Source: an uncultured Clostridia bacterium
GTDB taxonomy: Bacteria > Bacillota > Clostridia > Christensenellales > Pumilibacteraceae
Length of the DNA stretch: 64,000 nt
Assembly: GCA_947175335.1 (NCBI GenBank)
Contig: CAMWMF010000004.1
Location: 1-64,000, forward strand
Direction of reading: 5' to 3'
A model generated the notes under the pieces. That model was not told where the DNA came from, did no database searches, and saw only the letters and a list, made by a program, of their open reading frames with translations. Positions 36,241-43,340 of this stretch are shown here, piece after piece. The translations under genes were made by a program, and so were the position numbers. Every line of letters starts with the position of its first letter. Positions within the stretch are counted from its first letter, which is position 1.

Positions 36241-36515
36241 TAGGTAGGATTGACCTTGAAGCGCTTGAGCAATATAGGGCATTTTTATCAAATTACAGTG
36301 GGGATATTCTTGGCTTAACTAACAGCTGTTTGCAAAAAGCAAACTCTATGAAAGATCAGTGGAATGACTCTCATGTGGATGAAGTGATAAATGAACTTAT
36401 AGAGTTAAAGAACTGTATAGATAAGTTTTCTGGAAACTGTGAACAGTATGGTCATATCTTGCAAGAAATTATAGAACGGTATAGGCTATATCTATCTGGT
36501 CATTTTAGTGGATAA
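36237..36515 (+). CDS. WXG100-sized helical protein 1
   Basis: 92 residues, two long helices joined by a turn containing MKDQWNDSHVDE, which sits where the WXG motif lies in ESAT-6-like proteins (W is kept, G is not). Length fits the WXG100 class. ATG overlaps the ATPase stop (ATGA). It is the first of three such small proteins directly after an FtsK-like ATPase, the typical type VII secretion order. Confidence 0.7.
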   Translation: MIGRIDLEALEQYRAFLSNYSGDILGLTNSCLQKANSMKDQWNDSHVDEVINELIELKNCIDKFSGNCEQYGHILQEIIERYRLYLSGHFSG

Positions 36516-36525
36516 TGGAGGCACG

Positions 36526-36816
36526 ATGAAAGACGTAATATCTACAAATCCCGAGGTGTTGGCGGAATTTGCTCTTGAACTCGGAAAATATACAGAGGCT
36601 ATGTGTGATAAAGTGGTTGAGCTTCGTAACTATCATGATCGTGCGGCAGAGTATTGGCAAGGCCCACAGTATGACAGCTTAACTGATAGAATTACCCAAA
36701 TGGCCCAGCAAGTTTTGTCTGAGGCGCAAAAGTTGGAAAACCTTAAGAATTTTATTATTCAAAAAGCCTTGGAGCTGGCAAATGCACAAGGTATTCGTTT
36801 CGGTGGTGATGAATGA
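36526..36816 (+). CDS. WXG100-family protein 2
   Basis: 96 residues with a true WXG motif (AAEYWQGPQYDSL near residue 45) between two helices. The ATG at 36526 has GGAGG 4 bases upstream; the track's GTG at 36508 is too early. The length and motif match secreted ESAT-6-like substrates of type VII systems. It overlaps the next gene by 4 bp. Confidence 0.8.
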   Translation: MKDVISTNPEVLAEFALELGKYTEAMCDKVVELRNYHDRAAEYWQGPQYDSLTDRITQMAQQVLSEAQKLENLKNFIIQKALELANAQGIRFGGDE

Positions 36817-37133
36817 AAATTGACTATGCGTGGACGGCTAATGTTTTGATTGAGAGGATAGTATCGGACTCTCAATCTTATCGAACGTGGCTTGATTTTT
36901 ATTGGCGAGATCGAGTTCGTGAAACGCTAGTTAAAAATAGTGAGGCTATTAAAGAAAAAGCTGAAGAACTTCAGGCTGCTTTTAGGGATGTTTATAAACT
37001 GACTGATAAATTTGTTGATTGCTATATTGACGATCTTATTGATTCCGCAAATAAGAATTATTATAATTGCACACAACTTGAATCTGAAATAATGTCATTT
37101 AAGGTGGCAAGCGATGCAATCAGTAAAGTTTGA
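36813..37133 (+). CDS. WXG100-sized helical protein 3
   Basis: 106 residues, all helical, with WLDFYWRDRVRE in the position of the WXG turn and a YxxxD/E-like C-terminal half. ATG overlaps the previous stop and the end overlaps the next gene by 20 bp. Probably a partner in a heterodimer with one of the two preceding proteins. Confidence 0.65.
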   Translation: MKIDYAWTANVLIERIVSDSQSYRTWLDFYWRDRVRETLVKNSEAIKEKAEELQAAFRDVYKLTDKFVDCYIDDLIDSANKNYYNCTQLESEIMSFKVASDAISKV

Positions 37134-38259
37134 TTCCGCCGAGGTCGAAGCTCGACAGGAAAAGTTGCGTGAATATAAATACAATGTTGAAAAAGCGATT
37201 CAAGAACTTGACAGTAATTTACAATCGCTTATTTATGATACGCAAAAAGTTATTGATGACCTGTGTTATAATAGTAACGTTCGCACTTCCGATGATGGTG
37301 CATTGGGCAAAATTAATTATGTACTTAAAAAAATGCCGCAAAGGATTGGTTATATCAATGGAACGATAGCAAGGGTTAGCGGTACACTTATGTATTGGCA
37401 AAATATTGCTGATAAACTGAGTATTGATTTTAAGGTTTTGAATGATGAGATTGGGGCATGGGAAAAGCAGGTAGAAGATATTCGATATGAATTAATGGCG
37501 ATACCGGATGGGTACTGGGAATCAACAACAATAACTTATTCGGATGGTTCTACTAGCGAATCCAGCGAATGGTATGATCCGTGGGAGGGCGAACGAGATA
37601 GTTTGCGGGCTAAAAGAGATAGCATTTATGAATTTCATTTGACTCCACTTAGATCTGAGCGAAACGAAGTACATGGTAAATTGATAGTTGCGCAAACTAA
37701 CTGTTCGATTGCAAGTGGTGATTTAAATAAGTTAAACTCTTTTTTAACTCGCTGTAATAGCATACTTTCTACAGCAAAAAAAGATGATGAGCATATTAAA
37801 AAGACTTTGAAATCGCTATCAGAGATAATAGAGTCGTTAAAGAAATATCGAGAAAAACTTGGAAACTTTAGTGAATCTGTGATGGGACTTATTCAAAAAG
37901 CAGATAAGATTTTAAATAAAGCTTTATCTGCAATAACAGAGTTAATGGCTATTTCACACAAGCATATACCAGATTTTGAGAATCGTCCTATAAAAGTGCA
38001 ATTCGATATAGACGAGTGTAAAAAGTATAAGGTTAATGGTGATGAGTTTAATGAAGAAATTGAGAGCTTGTATAAATATTTAGTAGGAATTATAAGCGGA
38101 ATATCTTCATGGAATGATAATAATAAAAACAAGGCTTCTACGGCTATATTGAGTCATGCTGAAGCTATGAAATCTGTTGTAAATATTTTTGATAATGAAA
38201 TGGATTTTTTGAAAAAGCAAATAAAAATTTTGACTGATTACTATAATGCTATTGAATAG
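37114..38259 (+). CDS. Long helical protein, possible LXG-like secretion substrate or scaffold
   Basis: 381 residues, almost entirely helical, with no signal peptide or TM segment. The N-terminal 90 residues (KFDSAEVEARQEKLREYK) resemble the start of WXG/LXG-type proteins. The C-terminal 50 residues have a Trp-turn and end in DYYNAIE, again WXG100-like. A central segment rich in Tyr, Trp and Ser (DGYWESTTITYSDGS) breaks the helices. AAGGTGG precedes the ATG. It could be the effector of this system or a structural part. No toxin domain is recognised. Confidence 0.65.
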   Translation: MQSVKFDSAEVEARQEKLREYKYNVEKAIQELDSNLQSLIYDTQKVIDDLCYNSNVRTSDDGALGKINYVLKKMPQRIGYINGTIARVSGTLMYWQNIADKLSIDFKVLNDEIGAWEKQVEDIRYELMAIPDGYWESTTITYSDGSTSESSEWYDPWEGERDSLRAKRDSIYEFHLTPLRSERNEVHGKLIVAQTNCSIASGDLNKLNSFLTRCNSILSTAKKDDEHIKKTLKSLSEIIESLKKYREKLGNFSESVMGLIQKADKILNKALSAITELMAISHKHIPDFENRPIKVQFDIDECKKYKVNGDEFNEEIESLYKYLVGIISGISSWNDNNKNKASTAILSHAEAMKSVVNIFDNEMDFLKKQIKILTDYYNAIE

Positions 38260-38290
38260 TGTTATATTACTAAATATGGAGTTGTAATTT

Positions 38291-38812
38291 ATGAATTCCG
38301 AGTTAAACAATTTTATTAAGAGCCATTTCAGTTTGTTTGAAGATAATCCGGTCAATCAAATCAAGATTGACCATTATTCTTGGTCGGAAAAGTCCATATA
38401 TAGGTATTATGATAAACAGTTGATTAACAGGCGATTGATTAGACAGGTGGAGATCGCCGTTGAGAATGAGTTTCTTAAATGGGACAATGAAGAATCAAAG
38501 CGATTTATGATAGATGGTCTTAGCTTAATGCGCTGTGACAGGAACATTCCGAGTAGTGACGCATGGGAAGATGCTAATGCTTTGGAAAACGCAGCAATCA
38601 AGTCTTTGCAGTCGCTTATTCAAGAAAACGTCGATTTGGATATTATGAGTGCTGTGTGTGAGGTAGAGTGTCAGTTACAAGAAGCAAAAACACAAGAGGA
38701 CATTCGACTTGTGCAAATTTACGAACGCATCTTGTACGAACTTAACGAATGTTCTATGAGAGAGTTTAACGAGCTGAAGATGGCTACATTGGGTGGAATA
38801 GAAAGTTTATGA
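38291..38812 (+). CDS. Last gene of secretion-like operon, unknown
   Basis: 173 residues, soluble and helical, no recognised domain. It starts 31 bp after the previous gene with TGGAG upstream of the ATG, in the same direction and with the same AT-rich composition. It may be a chaperone or regulator for the small helical proteins; this is only from position. From 38813 to 38978 I see no gene. Confidence 0.6.
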   Translation: MNSELNNFIKSHFSLFEDNPVNQIKIDHYSWSEKSIYRYYDKQLINRRLIRQVEIAVENEFLKWDNEESKRFMIDGLSLMRCDRNIPSSDAWEDANALENAAIKSLQSLIQENVDLDIMSAVCEVECQLQEAKTQEDIRLVQIYERILYELNECSMREFNELKMATLGGIESL

Positions 38813-38978
38813 TGGCGTTCCCATTCAAACATTTTTAGCTCGAATATCTTGATGTTTTCGGCATTCTTAAAATACATTAGAGAAAACAAAGCAAAAATAT
38901 AATCATACCATATTCGTATTGGTTGTTGAGTCGATAAAGTATATAATAAAAATTTTAGGAAAATTTTCTGTAAAACGC

Positions 38979-39007
38979 TTGACAGTCTAAAAATCAAGTT
39001 GTATAAT
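38979..39007 (+). promoter_or_regulatory. Promoter of the lexA-like gene
   Basis: TTGACA, a 17-bp spacer and a perfect TATAAT. Confidence 0.8.
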
Positions 39008-39016
39008 GGGCATATT

Positions 39017-39042
39017 CTATATGGAACAAGTGTTCCATATAG
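39017..39042. promoter_or_regulatory. LexA/SOS operator, 26-bp palindrome
   Basis: CTATATGGAACA, AG, and the exact complement form a 12+2+12 palindrome. Its centre GAAC-AAGT-GTTC fits the Gram-positive SOS box (GAAC-N4-GTTC). It lies just downstream of the -10 box, ideal for autorepression. Confidence 0.8.
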
Positions 39043-39056
39043 AAAAAGAGGTGCAA

Positions 39057-39653
39057 ATGAGAAGCAAAGATCAAGACCTATTGAACGGAATTCAGCAATT
39101 TATCATGTCGTATTGCGATAGGCATGGATATGGTCCATCAGTCAGAGAGGTGGCTAGTGAACTCGGCATAGGACAAACATCAGCGTTTCGCTATATGGCT
39201 GAGCTTGAAAGGCAAGGAAGAATAACGAAAGGTCGTGTAACCTATGAATCGAACTCACTTGCGGGTGATCGTGAAATGCGGTCGGTGGCAATTGTTGGCT
39301 CTGTTCCGTGTGGTCCGCTTACAGCTGAGGAAGAGTACATCGAAGGATATATAAAATTACCCGAATCGCTTATTGGAACGGGGCAGTACTATTTCCTAAA
39401 AGCAAGTGGCGATTCGATGATAGGCGCAGGTATAGATGATGGTGATTTAGTGCTTATCAGACAGCAAGAAACGGCTGACATAAATGATATAGTCGTTGCA
39501 CTCGTCGAAAACGAGAACACGCTTAAAAGATTGAAATACAACGTAAAAAAGAAACGATACTACTTGCATCCCGAAAATGAAATGATGGACGATATTTATG
39601 TTGATAATCTATTGATACAAGGAGTTGCAGTAAAAGTATTCAAGGATTTGTGA
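39057..39653 (+). CDS. LexA-like SOS repressor
   Basis: 198 residues from the ATG at 39057 (AGAGGTG upstream); the track's start at 39006 overlaps the promoter and operator. The N-terminal winged helix (GPSVREVASELGIGQTSAFRYM) is followed by the S24 self-cleavage domain. Cleavage is expected at Cys-Gly in VPCGPLTAEE. The catalytic Ser is in KASGDSMIGAGI and the Lys in ENENTLKRLKY. It likely represses itself and the next two genes until DNA damage. It is probably the element's own copy, not the host lexA. Confidence 0.92.
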   Translation: MRSKDQDLLNGIQQFIMSYCDRHGYGPSVREVASELGIGQTSAFRYMAELERQGRITKGRVTYESNSLAGDREMRSVAIVGSVPCGPLTAEEEYIEGYIKLPESLIGTGQYYFLKASGDSMIGAGIDDGDLVLIRQQETADINDIVVALVENENTLKRLKYNVKKKRYYLHPENEMMDDIYVDNLLIQGVAVKVFKDL

Positions 39654-39660
39654 GGACATA

Positions 39661-40938
39661 ATGGTACAGACTACACGCATAAACACTTGCATAGATATGA
39701 AGACATTTTATGCTTCTGTCGAATGCCGCGAACGAGGTTTAAATCCTTTTGAAACAAACCTTGTGGTAGCTGATGTGTCGCGTGGATCGAACGCATTGTG
39801 TCTTGCGGTATCTCCAAAGTTAAAAGCGCAAGGAGTCCGAAACCGTTGTAGGCTATCCGAGATACCGAGGGAAATTAAGTATATAATAGCTCCACCGCAA
39901 ATGGCTTTATACATAGAGGTGGCAGCAGATATCTATGACATATATCTTGATTACATTTCGCCGGAAGATATACACGTTTATTCAATCGATGAGTCGTTTA
40001 TAGACATTACGCCGTACCTTAAAATTTACAACATGGACGCTATGTCGTTCGTAAAAATGTTGGTTGATGAGATAGCCATTAGAGCAAAAATTCCGGCGAC
40101 AGCAGGAATTGGAACAAACCTATACCTTGCAAAGATTGCGCTGGATATAACCGCAAAGAAAAACAAATCCCACATAGCGTACCTTGACGAAGAAACATAC
40201 CGCGAAACACTTTGGACACATCGACCTATAACAGATTTTTGGCAAGTGGCAGATGGAACGGCAAATCGGCTTGCGCGGATGGCAATATACGATATGCGCG
40301 GTGTAGCGCATGGATCCGTCGATTTGCTTTACAAGACATTTGGCGTCAATGCTGAGCTTTTAATTGACCACGCTTGGGGAAGGGAGTCGTGTACTATCGC
40401 CGATATAAAGAAATACAAGAGCAAATCTAAGTCGGTGTCATTCTCACAAATACTCCCAAGAGATTATTCGTTTGACGAAGCTCGGATCGTTATGACAGAA
40501 ATGGTACAACACGGCGCATACGAGTTAATGAAACGTCATGTGGTAGCAAGCCGAGTATGTATTTATGTATCATACACGCATAGCGAAATACCGTCAACAC
40601 ATGCTGCGGCAAGGTTAAGAGTAGTAACAGCGCTTAACTCAAAGTTCGCGCCCGTGGTATTAGACCTATATGATAGCTACGTAAACAGAATGGTCAAAAT
40701 CCGAAGACTTGGAATCAGCTTTGAAAATGTGGTCGATGAAGGATGTGAGGGATATGACTTGTTCACAGATATGGAGAATGTCGAAAAGGAAAAGAGCCGC
40801 GAACACGTAGTGTTAGCATTGAAAGCGAAGTATGGAAAAAATGCCGTGCTTGTTGGTACAAACTTTATGAAAGGTGCCACACAACGAGAGCGCAATACAT
40901 TTATAGGAGGTCACAGAGCGGGAGATGACACAAAGTGA
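39661..40938 (+). CDS. uvrX: Y-family DNA polymerase, UvrX/UmuC-like
   Basis: 425 residues. The Y-family active-site motifs are visible: IDMKTFYASVECRE (first Asp) and YSIDESFIDIT (Asp-Glu). A helix-hairpin-helix region (TAGIGTNLYLAKIALDI) and a little-finger domain follow. UvrX-type polymerases are common on Gram-positive plasmids, ICEs and prophages and make error-prone translesion copies. It starts 7 bp after the lexA-like gene and overlaps the yolD-like gene by 14 bp, so all three form one SOS-controlled operon. Confidence 0.93.
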   Translation: MVQTTRINTCIDMKTFYASVECRERGLNPFETNLVVADVSRGSNALCLAVSPKLKAQGVRNRCRLSEIPREIKYIIAPPQMALYIEVAADIYDIYLDYISPEDIHVYSIDESFIDITPYLKIYNMDAMSFVKMLVDEIAIRAKIPATAGIGTNLYLAKIALDITAKKNKSHIAYLDEETYRETLWTHRPITDFWQVADGTANRLARMAIYDMRGVAHGSVDLLYKTFGVNAELLIDHAWGRESCTIADIKKYKSKSKSVSFSQILPRDYSFDEARIVMTEMVQHGAYELMKRHVVASRVCIYVSYTHSEIPSTHAAARLRVVTALNSKFAPVVLDLYDSYVNRMVKIRRLGISFENVVDEGCEGYDLFTDMENVEKEKSREHVVLALKAKYGKNAVLVGTNFMKGATQRERNTFIGGHRAGDDTK

Positions 40939-41242
40939 TCGCGCAAAACAATTTATGCCTTTTGATGCAATGAAAGGGTTGTCAGAAGCGCTAAGAGAGC
41001 GAGAAGAAAAGCACCTTCGCGTCGAGAAACGAGAACTATCCGAGGAATCGGCGGATCAGTTATCCGCAACTATCAGCAAGGTCGCAAAAGGAATGGCGGT
41101 GAGGATAGAGTATTATCGCTCATTCCACGAAGTAACAAAGCAAGGGAAAGTTACCAATATTGATTATGTGTACAGATATTTTGTCATCGACGAAGAGCGC
41201 ATCTATTTTGATGACTTATACCAACTGCAAATAATAGATTAA
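40925..41242 (+). CDS. YolD-like protein
   Basis: 105 residues, YolD family: RAKQFMPFDAMKGLSEALR near the N-terminus and the strand-rich YRSFHEVTKQGKVTNIDYV later. YolD-like proteins are routinely encoded next to UvrX-type polymerases and probably act with them, like UmuD with UmuC. ATG overlaps the polymerase gene end by 14 bp. Confidence 0.88.
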   Translation: MTQSDRAKQFMPFDAMKGLSEALREREEKHLRVEKRELSEESADQLSATISKVAKGMAVRIEYYRSFHEVTKQGKVTNIDYVYRYFVIDEERIYFDDLYQLQIID

Positions 41243-41310
41243 GTAGATAATAAAAAATTGAGGTATTTGTTTGCTTGAATAGTAGCCCCTGTTTGAGCGT
41301 TTCATATACG

Positions 41311-41386
41311 GCATACGAATGAACTTGCCACATTGTCGGATTTCCTAACCGATGAGATTAGCAAGTGAACTGGCGCGTTCGTGTGC
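41311..41386 (+). ncRNA. Candidate structured RNA before the zinc-ribbon gene
   Basis: Three nested stems can form: GCATACGAA / TTCGTGTGC (9 bp, one G-U), ACTTGC / GCAAGT (6 bp) and TCGG / CCGA (4 bp). It ends 9 nt before the AAGGAGG of the next gene, so it could be a 5' leader that controls translation or an independent RNA. No known riboswitch class is recognised. Confidence 0.4.
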
Positions 41387-41407
41387 GTAGGAAAAGGAGG
41401 TATAATA

Positions 41408-41584
41408 GTGAAGAAGTTTATAACGTGTCCAAACTGCGGACATAAGCTGTTCAAAGCTGAGATAGGCTCGTCGATAGACGTAACGTGTCCAAGCTGTAAG
41501 CAGCCGTTCGAAGTGACGGTAAGCAAAGAATCTGTAATAACGATTGATAAAAGTGTAAACAAACCGTGCGCTAAAACCGCATAA
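41408..41584 (+). CDS. Small zinc-ribbon protein
   Basis: 58 residues from the GTG at 41408, which has AAGGAGG upstream; the track starts earlier at an unsupported codon. Two CPxC knuckles (TCPNCGHKLF and TCPSCKQPF) form a single zinc ribbon. Similar Cys-rich small proteins are common in Tn1549-type elements, with unknown roles. Two terminators follow it. Confidence 0.75.
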   Translation: MKKFITCPNCGHKLFKAEIGSSIDVTCPSCKQPFEVTVSKESVITIDKSVNKPCAKTA

Positions 41585-41707
41585 CTACTAACAACAATTT
41601 AATAGCGCGATGCGTTGCAGAGATGTCGATTCCGCAAGCGGTAAGACCTAACGCAAAGCGAGCATTTGTCGAAGAGATGTTTTTACTACACTCATAGAAG
41701 CAGTAAT

Positions 41708-41767
41708 GACCTGACAGATACGCCGAATCCATAAAAGGATAAGGGTTGTCTGTCAGGTCTTTTTTTG
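41708..41767 (+). terminator. Terminator with 11-bp perfect stem
   Basis: GACCTGACAGA / TCTGTCAGGTC with a 30-nt loop, followed by eight T. The stretch 41585-41707 before it shows no gene; it could be the end of the zinc-ribbon transcript or a small RNA. Confidence 0.8.
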
Positions 41768-41792
41768 TGCCTAAAAATAGATAACTCCTATT

Positions 41793-41834
41793 TCCGGCTG
41801 CGAGATTCGGTATTCGCAGTCGGGCTTTTTCTTT
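41793..41834 (+). terminator. Second terminator before the sigma-like gene
   Basis: CCGGCTGCGA / TCGCAGTCGG (one G-U) followed by GGCTTTTTCTTTT. Confidence 0.75.
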
Positions 41835-41898
41835 TATAAGGCTTGGAATCTGTCCGATTGTTATTTTAATTAGACCAAAAAATCGGAGGATTTCAAAA

Positions 41899-42399
41899 AT
41901 GGAAAACAATGGCAAGAGATTTTATCTCACAATCAAGGGACAAGAAGTGGAAGTAAGTGAAGAAGTTTATCGTGCTTATATTCAACCCGTCAGAGCGGAA
42001 CGGCGTAGAAAACAACGAGCGTTCCGGTGCAAGATTAAAGGCAAAAAGGGAAACCTTGTACGTTGTCAAAAAGCCTGCCGTGAGTGTCCGTATGCGCTTT
42101 CAGGGCATAATGCGCTCGGCAATAACCTTTCGTTAGATAGGATGAAAGACGACGGAGTAGAAGTCGAGGATCGTCGCTTGGATGTTGAACAGAACTACAT
42201 AGAAAGAGAAGAAAAGCGAGAGTTATATGCAGCCATAGAGCAACTTACGCCGCGCCAAAAAACACTGGTTAGAATGATTTACTTTGATGGTATGTCGCAG
42301 GAAGAAGTGGCAGCCCGTTTATCAATGTCCAAGCAAGCGGTTAGTAATTCAATGCAGAGAATTTACGCTTCGTTGCGAAGATTTTTAGAAAAAAACTAA
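41899..42399 (+). CDS. ICE sigma-70 region 4-like regulator
   Basis: 166 residues. The C-terminal half is a sigma-70 region 4 helix-turn-helix (LTPRQKTLVRMIYFDGMSQEEVAARLSMSKQAVSNSMQRI). The N-terminal half has a KGQEVEVSEEVYRAYI segment and a Cys cluster (CQKACRECPY), typical of the sigma-like regulators in Tn916/Tn1549-type elements. TCGGAGGA precedes the ATG. The 48-bp element copy B follows 14 bp after its stop, a plausible target of this or another element-encoded regulator. Confidence 0.85.
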   Translation: MENNGKRFYLTIKGQEVEVSEEVYRAYIQPVRAERRRKQRAFRCKIKGKKGNLVRCQKACRECPYALSGHNALGNNLSLDRMKDDGVEVEDRRLDVEQNYIEREEKRELYAAIEQLTPRQKTLVRMIYFDGMSQEEVAARLSMSKQAVSNSMQRIYASLRRFLEKN

Positions 42400-42412
42400 A
42401 ATAATTTAATTT

Positions 42413-42460
42413 TGACCGTGTACTTTTGCAAAAATGTGTGCTTGGTTAAGTGAAGGGGTA
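42413..42460 (+). repeat. 48-bp conserved element, copy B (before ICE regulatory genes)
   Basis: 39 of 48 identical to copy A at 26231-26278. It has two GTGTACTT-like direct repeats 18 bp apart (the second with one change). It lies 38 bp before the ATG at 42498. Confidence 0.75.
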
Positions 42461-42497
42461 AGGACATTACTGCTGAGAGTAAGGAGAAAGGGCAAAA

Positions 42498-42743
42498 ATG
42501 AAACTCAATATTGAAGAGTTTGAAAGCTTTGCAAGAAAGCAAGGATACGAGAGTGGAGCTGAACTGTTTGAAGCTCTCGGCTATACAGCAGAAGACTATG
42601 AGGACTATAAGAACGGTAAGAACATTACCCGAATAATGCTCATGCGCATGTATATGGATATAGGCGTATCAGACGTAGTAGGCTTCGTGGACTTCGGCTC
42701 ATACGAGTGGGAAAAGAACATTGACCTATTCGACAAACTGTAA
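42498..42743 (+). CDS. Small HTH-like ICE protein, copy 1
   Basis: 81 residues, beginning MKLNIEEFESFARKQGYE. The pattern looks like a degenerate Xre-type helix-turn-helix, a fold common in ICE regulatory clusters. It shares its opening (MKL-IEEFE) and layout with the next gene, so the two are paralogues. AAGGAGAAAGG precedes the ATG. Confidence 0.65.
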   Translation: MKLNIEEFESFARKQGYESGAELFEALGYTAEDYEDYKNGKNITRIMLMRMYMDIGVSDVVGFVDFGSYEWEKNIDLFDKL

Positions 42744-42763
42744 AAATTTTTGGAGGTACATAG

Positions 42764-43021
42764 ATGAAACTTAAAATCGAAGAGTTTGAGAATTACGCCA
42801 AGCGTAGTGGAATGACTGCAAGCACCTTGCTCAAAAAAATAGGCGGCGGGAAGCTTGCTTACAATCAACTCAAACAAGGAAAAGCACTTGGGTATGACAT
42901 TGCTCGGAATATGTATAACGCATTGGGCGAGTGGGTCTTTCTTACTTTAATAGATTTCGAGGAGGAAACACTTGATGGCTTCAAATCAAAGTTTGTGCAA
43001 GTCGGCACCAAACTGTATTGA
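42764..43021 (+). CDS. Small HTH-like ICE protein, copy 2
   Basis: 85 residues, paralogue of the preceding gene (MKLKIEEFENYAKRSGM; LLKKIGGGKLAYNQLKQGK). GGAGGT precedes the ATG. Its end overlaps the next gene by 47 bp. Probably a DNA-binding regulator; the exact role is unknown. Confidence 0.65.
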   Translation: MKLKIEEFENYAKRSGMTASTLLKKIGGGKLAYNQLKQGKALGYDIARNMYNALGEWVFLTLIDFEEETLDGFKSKFVQVGTKLY

Positions 43022-43340
43022 TTCGACGGTCGGTTATCCGCTTAAAAAGCGTCAGCTCAAAGATTGGATATACGATAACGGTAAAACTCAACCGTATGTA
43101 GCAAAGCGGCTTGGTATCACAAAGGACGAGCTGCAACGTAAACTTAACGAGCATGAGCCGTTCGATAAGCAACAGATCCGAAGCCTTGTGTATCTTGTGG
43201 GAGCGGAAACAGCAATAGATATTATTTATTTTCCCACGCTCAAGGAGAAGCGCAAGGTATGGCGAAAGACATTCGGTAAAAAACGAAAAGAGGAGGGCGA
43301 ACAACTGAATGAGCGAAGTAAAAAGACTAAGCAATCGTAA
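42975..43340 (+). CDS. HTH-like ICE protein
   Basis: 121 residues from the ATG at 42975 (GAGGAGG upstream). The middle (KTQPYVAKRLGITKDELQRKLNEHEP) is a plausible helix-turn-helix; the basic C-terminus (KEKRKVWRKTFGKKRKEE) could bind nucleic acid. It overlaps both neighbours, which suggests translational coupling to the giant gene that follows. Confidence 0.65.
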   Translation: MASNQSLCKSAPNCIDSTVGYPLKKRQLKDWIYDNGKTQPYVAKRLGITKDELQRKLNEHEPFDKQQIRSLVYLVGAETAIDIIYFPTLKEKRKVWRKTFGKKRKEEGEQLNERSKKTKQS

